Positions 1 through 12,500 are shown, counted from the stretch's first letter. The stretch: DNA of 64,000 nucleotides from Chionis minor (GCA_013398295.1 VZSF01007301.1:601955-665954), one strand, 5' to 3'. The notes: generated by a model from the sequence alone, not told the origin. Program-made: numbers and translations.

Positions 1-3000
1 TATTTTTTTTTTGATGTGTGTCAAAAATAGCCATGTATCTGGATTTGGAACATTGGTCTGAATGAACAACAAAGAATTTAGATAATAATGTGAAGTTTAT
101 AAGTTGAATTCTACTATTGAGGAGTGATTTTTTCCATTAATATTAATGGTCTGAATAAGGCACAGTTTGGAATCACTTGAATCATCAAAATCAGAGTGGC
201 AGGATTCTCCTGGTTTACAACATTTCCAGTGTCCAGTTCATCCCCCTCTTTTGATACCCAAATATCACCTGCATATCTCAATACTTCTGTTGAGGGGGAT
301 TTTTGTGTGAAAGTTGTCTGCAGCAAACTGTCCTTTCCCAAAATCTCCCTCATGAGCCTAAAATCTGAAACAGTCCCATGCGACAGAAGGAAGCAAAGAC
401 ATAAGACCAGCGAGAAGAGAGACTTTGGAGAAGCAGCTGACCCCTCTCAAGACCAAAAGCTCCTTGCCATTTTCTACTGACTTTGCCAAGCAGGACAAAG
501 CAATTCAGATAGAAGAGCTCATTTATAATGTCATCCTCCGGGTCAGTCTCAGACAAACAGTGCAAAGCAAAAGCACTTTTCTGTTCAATGAATCACATTG
601 TGGGTTTTGAATATGGAATGCGAATGAGCTTGTTGCTGAGGGAGAGCAATGGGCAGGAGCCTGAAGTGTCAACAAATGGAGAAGTACGCATGAAAAATGA
701 GGTTGTTTGTGAGCCTGGTGAATGGAGGATGAATGGTCAGCAGGATGAGAATGAACAAAAGTGAGAGATCACTTGGCAAAGAAGTGGTATTATTTTCTAC
801 AGAAAGCCAAGAGGAATATCTGAAGAGCAATCTACTATCTCTTCTCCCCAACAATCACAAACTAGGTGGGCTTGAATTATTAACTTGCAGAAAGCTGCAT
901 CTCCGGCCAGTATTACTATGGGGAGAGGGTGTGACTACCACCATTCTGGACTAGCCAAAGTGAAACACTCTAATGGGCAGACATCTCAAGGGCTCGGAGG
1001 CTCAGCACTTTCCAAAAATAGGATCCATTTAACACTTCCCAGACAGAGCACCAAAACAATGAGGCTTTGTTGCTGCTGACAGAGAGAACCAATCAGTCAG
1101 GGGTAAAGGAACAAACACAAAGCAAACCTCTCATTTCTGCAATGAAATCTATTTTTAGGTGCAGAATTCAACATAAGGGGCATACAGCTAGATTTCAGTA
1201 AATGAGTGCATGAACAGATGTGCACACCCAGGTAGCCACTCTGATCCTGGAGGAATTTCCCCCCCAACTTCACAAAGACACTAAAAGCTAATTGTGTGGC
1301 CTGAATTCTTCCAATTCTCTGAGCAGCTGCATTGATTTGACCTGTGAAGTGCGGTGCTGCTGGAGGTGAGAAATGATATCATCATCCGGCCCCGAGGATT
1401 TTGCGAACCCATCTGACTCTGAAAGAACCAAAGATATAAACATTTTCCGAGCTCCAGCCATACAACTGACCCTCGTAAAGCCGTCAGTGCAGAAGACTGA
1501 CAGACAGCGCTTGAAAGGTCATAAAATCAATACACAGAAAGTCAGCTCACAGAAAAGCTAACAGGAGAGTAACTGCCCTTTGGCTCAAGACAGGAGAGAA
1601 AGGTACACATCCCTGATGGTTTCTAGGTGGCAGCTCCTCTGCCGCTTTGAAAGGCCAGGGAGGCCTCTTTGTTTTTCTACATCCAGTTTATTTTTGCAAT
1701 CAGTCCAATCTGCAGACACCGTAATAAGAACAGTTCTTAACTCTGGAGGTAAGCGTTATCTTTCCTGGATTACTTACGAGTAAGGAGTGAGAGAGCTGTT
1801 ATCTGATCCTCAGAGCTTTCTGGACGGGCCGTAAGCAAAGCTCCTCTGTGAAAATTCCAAAAGGAGCAGAGCTGGGGTGCCTGCGGCTGAAACCAAGCTG
1901 TGCAGCTCCCGCGGGCAGGGGCGACACCACACAGGCTGCAAGCACAGCCCAAATAACCCCTTTAGCACAGCAGTAGGGTGGAGAAACCCGATGTGAATTC
2001 ACTCCTGTCCCTTGGCAATGGATGCTTTCAGGACTGTGGCCAAACCCTCCCAAGGAACAAACACAGCTGCCCAGCGCTTTCCCAGTTGACAATCTCTGTT
2101 CTGGGAAATGTCAGTGGAAGGAAGCCCATCCTCTAGTTTACGGGTGTTTTTCAGTCTAGACCTGGACTGTTTTGCATGGTGGCCAAAACTCCTTGGGCAG
2201 GATTACCCTGGAAATGATGCATTTTCTTCTCCTGCATGAGGCGGCAGCCGTAAGCATAGAAAAATGAACTGTCGGACTGCAGGTGAGGGGTAAAAAAAAG
2301 TAAAAGACCTACAGAGAGGACAACGAAAGATATGACACATAACTTGCTATATCATAAGAAATGCCAGCAATTCAGTTTAGGTTACATGCACATGTGCGTA
2401 ATGCCAGAGGCACTTACTCCAGGGCCCTTTTCCCAGCAACCTCCCTGCCTGCAAGCACCACAGCACGATTTCTTTTACCAGGTAAGACCCCAGAATAAGG
2501 TCTCCCACAGAACGTTTTGCACATTTTTCAGGATCCAAGTTATGCAACTTACCTGGGCATACAAATTATTCCACTGAAGTGTTTCCAGGGCTCTTGAGGG
2601 GTTATGGACTGTAAGGGTGAAAATGTGGTGCTCAGGCAGCAGCTGTACTTTGGAGAAGCTCAAGAAAAGAAGTCCAAGAACTGTTGCAGCAAAAAAGGAA
2701 GGTCCTGTTAATCAACAGAACAACCAGAAATGGGCAAGAGTCTCACTTGCATTCAGCTGGCACTGAAAACACACCAGCAACTTCCCCAGTTGCTCTGTTA
2801 ACTGGGTAATGGGTTCAGGAGTGTCCACTTGTGCTTGCCTCCCTCAACTACTTAGTCAAAGGAATAGCAGCAAAAGCAGCCATCTTAAGAATGCAATGGC
2901 AACAAATGTATTTTTTTATTTTGAATTTAAAAAAAAGTAAGCAACAAGAAATGAGCTCAATATGATCTCCATCAATCCCTCATTCACTATACTTTTGGCT

Positions 3001-3140
3001 TTCACATACCTCTGAATAATTTCCTGATGACTGCTGAGCAAAAAAGTATGGTTGAGAATACACTGCAATACTCACAGACAGTACGTGGTCTACTATAAAG
3101 TCCACCCAGCTTTGTCCTGAAGCATTCCTCTAGTTTTTCA

Positions 3141-3161
3141 CACTGATGTATTACATCAGTG
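3141..3161. repeat. Perfect 10-bp inverted repeat with one-base spacer
   Basis: CACTGATGTA, one T, then TACATCAGTG form an exact dyad of 21 bases in AT-rich intergenic DNA. It could be a dimeric transcription-factor site or simply chance. Confidence 0.9.
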
Positions 3162-3528
3162 TATAATACAGATTGATTTACATAGGTCATTCACATCAAA
3201 TTATTTGCAAGATGAAAGAGAAAAGGAGTTGGTCTTTTAACATGAGAGTACTGGTATTTTGGGTCATATCATATGAGAAGGTATCCGTATGTGGGCACGC
3301 CTGAAATAGTGAAACCGCAGATAGAACACTCCTTACAGAACTGAAGAGCTCCATGTTGAGGTCGGTTGCATTGAGCAGTAAAATCTCCAGCCTTATTTTA
3401 GATGAAAGGTTTTTGCAAGCTTTTCCCTGTGAGTTTTTTTATAACCTTACAAAAACATATTCTGTGCTCCCGAGGCTTCTCAGGGAATGCCATGGGACAT
3501 TTTACAGCATATGCATCATTAAAGATAA

Positions 3529-3567
3529 ACACACACATACATGTGTGTATATATATATACACGTACA
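3529..3567. repeat. Compound CA/TG/TA microsatellite
   Basis: A (CA) run, then ACATGTGTGT and (TA) repeats. The CA and TG halves are complementary and could fold into a hairpin. Confidence 0.9.
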
Positions 3568-4230
3568 TTTATAAAATACACTTCAGGTTACACTATTTCT
3601 GAACTTATACATAAATTTTGGATGAATTTGACGGAACACCTGACTGTGCCTTTTTTTTTTAATTTCACACAAATACTTTCAGGGAATAATTAACAAACTT
3701 ATCCAATTCTGACATGATACCTCCATCATACTTGCTATTTGACTGAAACCACACAGGCATACAAGAGGAAGAGTTCACTAACACTGATACCTGTATTACG
3801 GAAGTAAAGGACAAAAACATGTTTGTCTGAAGTTTTTACTTTTGTTTGCCTTTGAACTCATGAACCATTAAACAGTTTCCAAGGCAAGGAAAGGGTTGTT
3901 TTAATTACAATAATATACAGGTTTGATTTCGATACATTAAGAAATAATTCAATTTTGTAGCAGTTTTCATATAAACCATATTCTGCAACGTCTCTCTGCA
4001 ATAAATAATGCATGTCAATATTTTAAACAAGTTTTAAGCAGTTCATTTTGTATTCTCAAGTGATCAAGGTCAGAACCTTCATTTAAAAACAAGACTTGAA
4101 CATACTTCTAAAAAGGCATTTTAAGATAGCTGCTGCACACAGTCTGCAGGAGATGTAATCTGGACGGTTCATACATTGGTTTTTCTTTTAGCCTTGCAGA
4201 AGCAGCCTATGCTACTCCTCAAAAAATACA

Positions 4231-4330
4231 GCATTATAGAACTTAAAGGTAGCAGAGATCATTAGAACATCTAGTCTGATCCCATCTCCTTTCCCAGTTA
4301 CATCCAAATATCCTGATGCTACAAGTATGC
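4231..4330 (-). mobile_element. Old, diverged CR1-like 3'-end fragment
   Basis: TTATAGAACTTAAAGGTAGC, then GATCATTAGAACATCTAGTC and TGATCCCATCTCC, resembles the reverse CR1 3' end (AAGGGACC..GATCATCTAGTCTGACC) of older subfamilies. Divergence is high and the ends are vague. Confidence 0.4.
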
Positions 4331-4686
4331 ATCACTCCTCCAAAAGCCAAATTATGGAGCACCTGTGGCAAACAAGAAAGAAGTATCATCTCCACCTGAT
4401 GGCTCTCCAGTATCTGAACCTGTTCGGCAGCTGCGTGCAGGTGTCCCCAGCAGCTGAACCTCTCTGCCCATAAAAATATGGAACACCAACACCCATCTGA
4501 CCTTGGAGGGAAATTTTCTTGCTGCCCTCAGCTTTGTTGATTACCATGGCCCAGAACATGCGAGTAGGGCATGGTCCTCAGGCCCCTCAGAGGACGCTTG
4601 GTGCCAGCAGTGAGCTGCTCCATTCAATATTCTGCCTACTAGCACCAAAAACTGCCATGTGTTCATTGATGAGGTCAAAAAGCAGT

Positions 4687-4714
4687 ACTATTAGCCATTG
4701 GACTATTAGCCATT
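4687..4714. repeat. 15-bp tandem duplication beside the CR1 fragment
   Basis: ACTATTAGCCATTGG is followed by ACTATTAGCCATT. It ends just before the CR1 3'-end fragment at 4.73 kb. Confidence 0.9.
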
Positions 4715-4727
4715 AATATTCTCCCTG

Positions 4728-4800
4728 CCTGCAGCAGGAGGGTTGTAACTAGATGGTCTTTAAGGTCCCTTCCAACCCAAACCACTCCGTGATTCTATTA
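4728..4800 (+). mobile_element. CR1 3'-end fragment, plus orientation
   Basis: The sequence AACTAGATGGTCTTTAAGGT followed by CCCTTCCAACCCAAACCACT and GTGATTCTATTA matches the terminal 3'UTR of avian CR1, ending in one degenerate octamer unit. Only about 70 bases remain. Confidence 0.85.
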
Positions 4801-6483
4801 GCTTCCCTACCGTGTTCAGGTGCCCGCATCAGCTAAAGAAGTCACCTCCCAGCCTCCAAACAGGCCAGTGGAGGAAGTTGAAATCTTCGCCCTCCCCTCA
4901 GAATTGGCTCTTAGCATAGGCAAAGTAATAAAATTTTTTAGGGTAGCAGATTGTCAACCACGGAAAAACACCTACAGCCCAATTTCCTACTTTGCTTCTA
5001 CCAGAGTCCTGGTAAACCAAGCCAGCTGGTGGGTAGGGCGAGGACAAGGACAGGACCCTGACACAAGGGCTACTGCGCCAGCAGTTGTCTCCATGCTCCC
5101 TTTGCTTGGGCTGTAGCACGCCCAACACTCCAGCCCTGCTCCTTTTGCCCAAACACACCGATGGCAGGCATAGGACTTCCCAGTGCTGGAAGGAAAGATA
5201 AACAAAGAACCTCCTTCGCATGGCATGGCAGGAGGCTGGGGACCCGTGGCTAAAGGGAAGCCAGGCACTGGGAAGGGAAGTTGTTCTGGGACCCAACACT
5301 GAAGTGGCCCCTGGGAACAGCACATCAAGGAGAGGAACCACAGCAGGGCTGGCTGCCTCAGAAGGAACCGTGAGGCAGGACAAGGCTGGGGGGTTCTGGC
5401 CAAGGGGCAGGCATGGGCTCTGTCACCTATGGAGAGGGACAAAGCTAGAGCAGCCACCGCAGCAGCTGCTGCCCCAGCAAAACCAGCCATGACAGGAGGG
5501 GATTTGGTCCTGCTGGGGTGCCACCACTCTGCAACGAAGCCTGGGGACTGGGTGCCTGCCTGCAGGCTGCCTTCAGCAGTGCCATGACAAAGGGGATCGG
5601 CGTTAATTTAATAGCACACAACTGCTTTGATCTCAACAAGGTTCCTTTCAAGCCATCTCAGTGGAATCTGGCCTTGTTTCAGGCTACGTTTTGCTTATTC
5701 TAGCTTTTCCTGGAGAGGGAACTCCTAACTAAGCCATTGTAAATTTGTTTTCTTGCCTAGGTACATTAGTACTTCAAATACAGCCGAAGATAATAATAGG
5801 TTAAGTACAGCCTTGCAATTTAAGAGCTGAACTCCACCCAAGTGCTTTTATTTTAGCGTGCTGCTGAGACCTTATCCATCCCTTAGTCTCTGCGTGGACT
5901 TCTCTCTTATCAGTATTTGAATACACACAGAAAAAAGAAAAAGCAAACAAAACAAACATAATTGGAGACAAGAATCTCAGGGTGTAAGTAGAGGAAAACA
6001 CTTAATTTTAGATAAGTGCTTGGCACAGTGTGCTAATCTGCTGTTCAGTAATACTTACTCATGCTGAGAGTATTTTACTCACCATTAGCCCCGGCGCTTC
6101 AAACATCTCTCCTTACAAGGTCTCATGCTCCGTGAGAATAGAGCTGGCAGAACTGGGGCTTCATGATTTATCCACCTTCCTTGCGGAGCCACCACAAAAA
6201 GTGGCACAAGTTGCACTGTTCCCCTTATGTAGGCAAGACTGGGACTGGTCAAAAGTGATGCATTGGTGCAATTAACGTGCCCATCTGCACCTGTGACCAA
6301 TTAATTAGGCTGGGGATACGGCTGAGCTCAGCAGTAGCTTGGGAGCTGCTTGCATGCCACAGACAATTGCCCTGGCTCTCTAACCAGCGCAGCAATGCAT
6401 GAAAACATTGGTTTGTTTACTTGTTTACTTATTTGTGTGTTTTGGTTGTCCTGAATATGCCCTAAATTACAGTCCCATCCCAA

Positions 6484-6533
6484 CCCCCCCCCCCTTTTTT
6501 TTTATTTTATCTTTCTTTCTTCCCAAATCCAGG
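6484..6533. repeat. Homopyrimidine tract with C13 and T-rich runs, ending in splice-like motifs
   Basis: A C run is followed by T9 and a CTTT-rich segment, then AAATCCAG|GTAAGATG. Both an acceptor-like and a donor-like motif sit at its end on the plus strand, but I see no exon. A long pyrimidine strand could form triplex DNA. Confidence 0.7.
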
Positions 6534-6958
6534 TAAGATGTGGAGCTGGCTCACTTACTCTGAAGGAGACATCTCATTTGTTGAAGTCTGGAGATTCTGG
6601 TCTGCCCTGGACACGTCAGACTTGTAGACAACACCGAGTACTAGATGCCTCAGCAGCAAGAACTGTCTATAAGGCTGATGAAAGACTCAAATTAATTCAT
6701 ATGAGTTAGGAGACTTGATATTCTGTGGTAAAAGATAGTGTCAGCGTGAAAACCACTGCATATTCATTGTCAGCCATGCCACTGTATTTATTCTACTAGC
6801 ACATTTTTCAGACGTGCCAGGGAACACAACCAACACCCTTCTACTCGGTAAGGTTTCCTGAAGAATTAATTTAACCCATTTCATTTTGCAACCAGCCCCT
6901 GCCCTGCTGCTCCGCAGCTCTCAGCCCATGACAGGTGACAGAAGCGCACAGAGGGGAG

Positions 6959-6974
6959 AAAAAAAAAAAAAAAA
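6959..6974. repeat. A16 homopolymer
   Basis: A simple poly(A) run with no recognisable retrogene body next to it. Confidence 0.95.
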
Positions 6975-7460
6975 GTAGTGAGTGATAACTCCGGATGCAC
7001 TGGCAATAATCTGTGTTGACTAAACCCAGCTCAGGGTGCATATTTGCCTAACGCTGACAGCAAAGCAAATCAGCTAGTCAGTACCATGCCTTCCAGTTAG
7101 GACTTCACAAGATGCTGTGCAGCCGCTCCCCTGACCTGTTTGCCTCATTCCCCCTTCCCTAGTGCCATCCAGAGCCTTCTGCTACGTCGTCAAACGTGGA
7201 CCACACAGCCTAAAATACCAAGGAAACACCACTGCCTTACTGGTCCTACCCCGAGGTCGACTTCCAAGCGTGCCCATTGGAAGGAGCAGAGGGACCTCGC
7301 TCTAACCCAGCCATGAGGGACACGAGTAACAGGCTCTTGGCTGGGTGAGCTGTTACCATGTCACCATCAAGCCCAGGGAAAGAAGAAAGCAAAGCGATGA
7401 ACACCATCAAGGTTAGGACGGCTGCATTCAGACATTAAACACACAAAGCAATATACTCAC

Positions 7461-7566
7461 CTGGGCGAAGCTTAAAAATGCCACAGATAACAAACAGCAG
7501 GCAGCAAATCAGTCCTTCAGAGAGCAAGAGAAACTTTTGAAAAGCAGTCATTAATTTGGCTACCAT
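7461..7566 (-). CDS. Candidate first coding exon of an unidentified small membrane or secreted protein
   Basis: I do not recognise this gene. On the minus strand an ATG at 7566 (context ATCATGG) opens 35 codons that end in the splice donor CCCAG|GTGAGT (GT at 7460-7459), leaving phase 1. The peptide starts MVAKLMTAFQKFLLLSEG and continues with a hydrophobic core GLICCLLFVICGIF before KLRP, which looks like a signal anchor or uncleaved signal sequence. A canonical TATAAAAG lies about 130 bases upstream, so promoter, leader, start, membrane segment and donor are in the right order. Short upstream ORFs lie in the leader. The same frame is also open upstream for about 17 further codons, without an ATG. 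Possible continuations at lower coordinates are the acceptor at 5186-5187 and an exon ending at the donor near 6079. It may instead be a lncRNA exon or chance. Confidence 0.25.
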
Positions 7567-7694
7567 GATGAATTCCTCCGTGGTGAAAGCAACAAGCCAC
7601 TTCACCGCTTCACAGATTCATTGCCTAGGAGGCCATGAGGAACACTGTAATAATTTAACCTGTCTTCCTGCATAAGACTTCAGCTACCAGCAAT

Positions 7695-7702
7695 CTTTTA
7701 TA
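7695..7702 (-). promoter_or_regulatory. TATA box upstream of the candidate exon at 7.5 kb
   Basis: TATAAAAG on the minus strand, with a CCACCCC motif and a GC-rich patch some 20-35 bases further upstream. It predicts a start site near 7670 and a leader of about 105 bases before the ATG at 7566. Motif only. Confidence 0.35.
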
Positions 7703-8877
7703 ATGCCTTTAGCGGGCGGTAAAGGGGTGGCTTTGATGAGAGGACATCTTTCATACTTTCGTCTGCAGCTGTTGCTTCCCTCTGCTTCCTGTAGGCTCCC
7801 ACACAGGATGCTCATCCACCCTATAGGACGCCATATATGACTCCCACATTGTAGACTCAGCCCTGGGTTGCAGCGACGTAGCCTATGGCAAACCCAAGTG
7901 CAGGAGCCAGGGGAGTCTGGATCTCCGAGTGGTCGTCCGATCCCCAGGTAAACCTAGGTCAGTCTTTTTATTTTTCTCCCTTCTCATTCTCCATCTTTTT
8001 GAAGTAGTAGCTGCTGAAACACAATTTCTGCTCCCCAGATGTGTTTATAGCGCTTAGCACTCTTTAAGCTATTCTAGTTAGCTTGATGACATAAGAAAGG
8101 CTTTTACTCACTGAAGCAATGCATCAAATCTTTGAACAAATCTCCCTTATATGAGACTTACACCACTAAAAACATCAAATTCTCTTTTTCCCAACTTTAC
8201 TCAGAAACCCTATTCAGCATTACTGAATCTAGAGACACTGAAAAAGTCCATTATGCCTGTCTCTTGATGCCATAGGGGAAGAAAAAACATTGCTATTTGT
8301 GAATGTTTCCATCTAGTCTGGGAATTAACAGCTGTACTGGATCCTGAGATTTCCTCAATCTGTTAGACTGGGATCTACTGAATAACAGTATTTCATGCCA
8401 CATTAAAAGTCTCCCTCGGGCTTTTTCTCCCTTAACCACTTGAATTTTTCACTGCTGAAATTGCCTCTTTCACTCGCTGTCTGTTCTGTTTGGATAACAG
8501 TTTTCCTGACTCTCAATAAAATTTCTTCTCTCATCTGTAGATCACGTTTTCCTTACTCTCTCATTACTCCAAGAAAGTAGCATAACCAGGGCAAATTCAG
8601 GGCAATTCTTGTTTTGCTGTATCTAGTTTTGATGTAGGCTACTCTTCTTGCAGGCTTAAAGAAGAGGAGCTTGTGGGCACAAAGCCCGCATGGTTTTTCC
8701 TCAGTTTATCGCTTCATCTAATAAAACATGTTACCTCAGCTGACAAACCTAATTTAGACTCCTATTTTGTCCCAGCTAAAACAACCATATTTACTAAGAT
8801 ATCATAAATGACGGAGCACCATATGGTTTTGCCTGGCTTTTGATACTGAAAAACAATCCAACACACCGTTACCAGGC
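7703..8877. other. Intergenic stretch, nothing identified
   Basis: Unique AT-rich sequence. Apart from the CCACCCC/GC patch just upstream of the TATA box at 7.70 kb, I see no gene, RNA or repeat I can name. Confidence 0.6.
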
Positions 8878-9508
8878 TGTCCTGGTTTTAGCGACACGGG
8901 CCTACCTTCTACTGTTTGGGAGAACTGCACTTTTAGAAGACTATAGTGTATGAATTTGGGAAAATATTTATTCTACAGCCAGTTAATGGTATGTAGGTTT
9001 CAAGTTCTCAGTGTTTTTTAGCTCGCCAGGTGCAGGGATGAAGAGGAGCGAGACTCGGGCACTTGACCCAAGCTGGCCAACAGGATTATTTCATACCATG
9101 AACGTAACATCCAATATAAATTAGAAAGTTTGCTGAGGAGTTCTCTCTCTCCCTTGACAGCTGCAATCCTGAGAACTTCTTGCCTCAGTGCCGGAGCCCT
9201 GAGCCTTTCCCTTCGTCCCGAAGCCATGTCCAACATTTGCTATCCACGGGGAGCGCACAGCTTCCTACTGATAGAATTGGCTGGGTAGAATCCTTGTATA
9301 TTTTATATTGGTATTGGGATCAGTATTGGTTTTTTAGTGTTATTAATGTTAATTGTCTAGTCTTATTCTATTAAATCTGTTTATGTTTCAACCCCTGGGT
9401 TTCCTTGGTTTTTTCCCAATTCCCCTTCCCAGGCGGGGAGGGGTCGTCGGGTGAGAGAGTAATTGTCCAAACGACAATAAATTGTTGTGGGTTTCTCAAA
9501 CCATAACA
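8878..9508 (+). mobile_element. Solo LTR of an avian endogenous retrovirus, plus orientation
   Basis: The block opens TGTCCTGGTTTTAGCG and closes AAACCATAACA, i.e. TG...CA ends over 631 bases. A TATA-like AATATAAA is at about 9113-9120 and an ATTAAA poly(A) signal at 9370-9375, in the right order for promoter and R region. Flanking pentamers are CAGGC (left) and CAGGA (right), a target duplication with one mismatch. No internal retroviral sequence adjoins it, so it is a solo LTR left by recombination. The family is assigned by its general likeness to bird LTRs. Confidence 0.8.
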
Positions 9509-12500
9509 CAGGAATTTCCCTTTGATGATGCTCTTCTACAATTCTGCCAACTGGTATTTGCCCCATCACAGTGAAATTGGGTGAACAAGCTTAATTGCTT
9601 AAAGTCACTAAATGTAAAGCAATGTCGTAAAAGTTGTGTCATGGCACTACTAAGGAAGCGATTCAGCCTCTGGCGACTGCAAAACTCCGCTTTTTCTAGG
9701 CTGTATACAGGCAACCAGTACCACCATAATTCACCACTCAAGACTGAAATATATATATAAGATGCTAGAAGGGGGCTGCCTTTCAAAAGAAAAGGAATTA
9801 CATTAAGAGAAGCAAAAATAAAATCTAATTTCCTGTTCATTGCTATCTCACTGTTCACTGTAAGCTCTAATTTAAGCTTTTCTTCTGCTTGAGTCATTTA
9901 TTGGAGAGCATTTCCCATGTGATCTGTCTAATTTCTAATGATTCGAGTACACACTGTAGCTTTTTCCTATGTTTGGTACGTACAGGATCTGTCTGTCTTC
10001 CATCTACTCTTCTACCCACACATCATCAAAACAAAAATTTAATTATCTTTTAGATGGTTATCACTGTGTTAAATTTGGTACGAACGGTCAGTGGAAAGGG
10101 GGACACAGATGCAGAGCATGAGTGTGCATGTCTCATTTCTATAGGAAACTAGGCTTAAAAATGGAAGATTTACCAGGAAAATAAGCCGCATTTTTGCTCA
10201 CAGCAATACACCCATCTGAAACAACAGATCCTGCTGAATATAAAAAATTATTCTATCTATTGGTCTTCACCCTGGGTGTTGTAAATCCTCAGAGCTCCTC
10301 TGAAGCCATTTGATTTACATTCATTAATGCCAGTAGCCCATTAACTTCATGATTATAGGGATGTGTGTCAGTTAAGGAGGTAAGGGAGTATCTCTAGACC
10401 TACACACTTGAGCGTAGGCATGGCTGTGTGTGGGCACGTGTACACTCGGGTGTCACAGAGCATTCACAGGGAAACGTCACAACAGTTCCCGTCCCAAAGG
10501 ACAGAGATTTGCAGCCAAGTCAAGGCCAAAGTTGTATCAAACTTGCAGAGGTAAAGTTGCCTGGGGAAAGAAGGGGACTGCAACCCATTCATTTTTCTCC
10601 CTCTCTCTCACAAGATCATAAAAGTGGCTTTCAGATGGACCGCTTGAAAGTCACCTCCACCCATCTGAAATTTGGCTGAGGATCTCAGCCTTCCTTTATT
10701 ACTGCGCAACTCTATTAAAGCTCTCAGTGGAACCGATGAGTGAATGTCTCAGCCAATTTTACTTTTTGTATTAAAAAAGAAAAGCACACACTAGTCTATT
10801 GAAAATCATTTTGAAGAATTTTAATCATAGCAAATGTGTCTGAACAGTTCTCATAAAATCAGCACTTCCACATATACAAAGGACAAGACTCTAGGGAATG
10901 GCCTACAAAAATACCATGTATTAAAATCGGGGGAGAGGGGGTGGGAGAAACTCAACAATGTTTGAGATGCCTTCTAGGACAGACAAAGCAAGCAAAGAAT
11001 GCTTCTCCAGACATTCAGATTTATTGACAGCAGTTTGATTTCACCTTTATAAAGTCAATATTTGGCAAGGTTTTGACACGGCGGCTCAGCAGCTCATGTG
11101 TCTGTAGGGGCTGCTTAGCCCTTCACAAGAAAAGAAGGGGGAAGTTGCCTAAAACCAAGTTACATGTGTTCTTACTTCTGAAGCACATCAAGGACTTCCA
11201 TTCACAGCCACTGAACAGCACCAGCCTGCTTGTTTAGCTAGAATATAATTAACGAGGGGTGGGGAGGGAGCCAAAGGAGGGCAAGGGACCATGTAAAACA
11301 GAGTGTAAAACATGGAGCGGAGATGGCTGTACAGCTGTAGGACAGCCATGTAATACCGGTGTGCCCAAGGCTAGACTCAACCTTCCAGCTTCTGGTGAAA
11401 CTATTAATGAGCCTGAAAGTCTAGAGGGGAAGGGAAGAGGGCATTGGGACTACCAGGCAGAGGGAGGCCTTTCTGCCTTTGATTCTTAAAACAAGGGCCA
11501 AACCTTCCTTCATTCAGCTCTTGTTCTAATTAATGCACTAGGTGCTCAAGTACATACACACGTCTTCAATGACGGCACTGAGAGAGAACTAGTTCGCGCT
11601 TCAAAGCTGTGCTGAGGACACTTCAGCTGACATAAAGATTATTCCGTATTTTTCCTTTGCCTTTTTGTTTTAACACCCATCAAAGTTTATTTGCCTTTAC
11701 CAAAGGAAAAAAAAAAAAAAAACAAAACACCACCAAAAAACAACCAAACCATCCAACCATCCCCTCTCCTCCCTTCCTCTACAGTAACACAGAAACCTTT
11801 GCTAATCAGGATAGCGCAAAGGCAGGCCCTGTGGGACAGGCTTTTTCGGTCTGCTTTAGACTACAGCTCACTTGCAATGCCTTCGGAGCAATTAGGGATA
11901 CTCTAGCTGAACTAATCTAAGCTGCTATCAACCGCAAGTAGCTCAAAATATTTTAATACCAGCAGCTCCCCTGGAGAATGTATGCACCGAGTCGGTCCTG
12001 CCGCCCTGTGCCATTCCAGCCCCCTGCTTTCCAGCTGCTGGGGGCTGCGCCGGGGAGAATCGCCCCCTTGGAAGGGCTGCCGCTGCTCCCTCATGGCTGC
12101 ATCTGCCGACGACTCCTGGGACTTCAAAATACTTTTCTTCTCAGGGGGTCCTCCACTTAGCAAGGTTTAGTCTCCAAAACAGGAAGCCCCTTGGGATTCA
12201 CTTGGAGCGTAGCTGAAATTCAGGGGCACCTCTGCTTTCTCTCGACAGAGTTTAAATAGATACAGAACAGATGGTATGAACGTGGCCTGAATGAAGAACA
12301 GCTTTTACTCTTCTTTTTGTTTTTCCTAGTGTCTGTTTTTGTTTTTCCAAAACAATTATAAGCAAAATGAGGGTGGGGGAGGAGGCGGAAGGATGGGAAA
12401 CCCTTTTCAGAGCGTACCACTCTTCAGAGCATCTAAGCCTCAGGCTCACACTCAGCAGAGCGACAGACGCAGCGCCCTGCCACGAGGCAGCCTGCTCTGG

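Larger units (their letters stand above)
1..4230. other. Intergenic stretch without a recognisable gene
   Basis: AT-rich unique sequence downstream of RNF152. Open frames are short (under 100 codons) and without family features. It holds only the dyad at 3.14 kb and the microsatellite at 3.53 kb. In mammals the next gene on this side of RNF152 is the cadherin CDH20, but no cadherin exon is visible. Confidence 0.7.
4801..7460. other. Intergenic stretch with a GC-richer block at 4.9-5.5 kb
   Basis: Open frames of 161 and 167 codons overlap on the minus strand at 4898-5490, but they are low in complexity and carry no domain I know. On the minus strand a strong acceptor (TTTCCTTCCAG, AG at 5187-5186) and a donor (GCTAATG|GTGAGT near 6079) could belong to a transcript started at 7.7 kb. 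Confidence 0.5.

Noticed and set aside
4898..5490. Overlapping minus-strand frames of 161 and 167 codons
   Set aside because: Biased composition, no domain, both frames open together in a GC-rich block, no start or splice support.
6480..6540. Plus-strand acceptor and donor around the pyrimidine tract
   Set aside because: Both motifs overlap at one CAG|GTAAG, leaving no exon between them.
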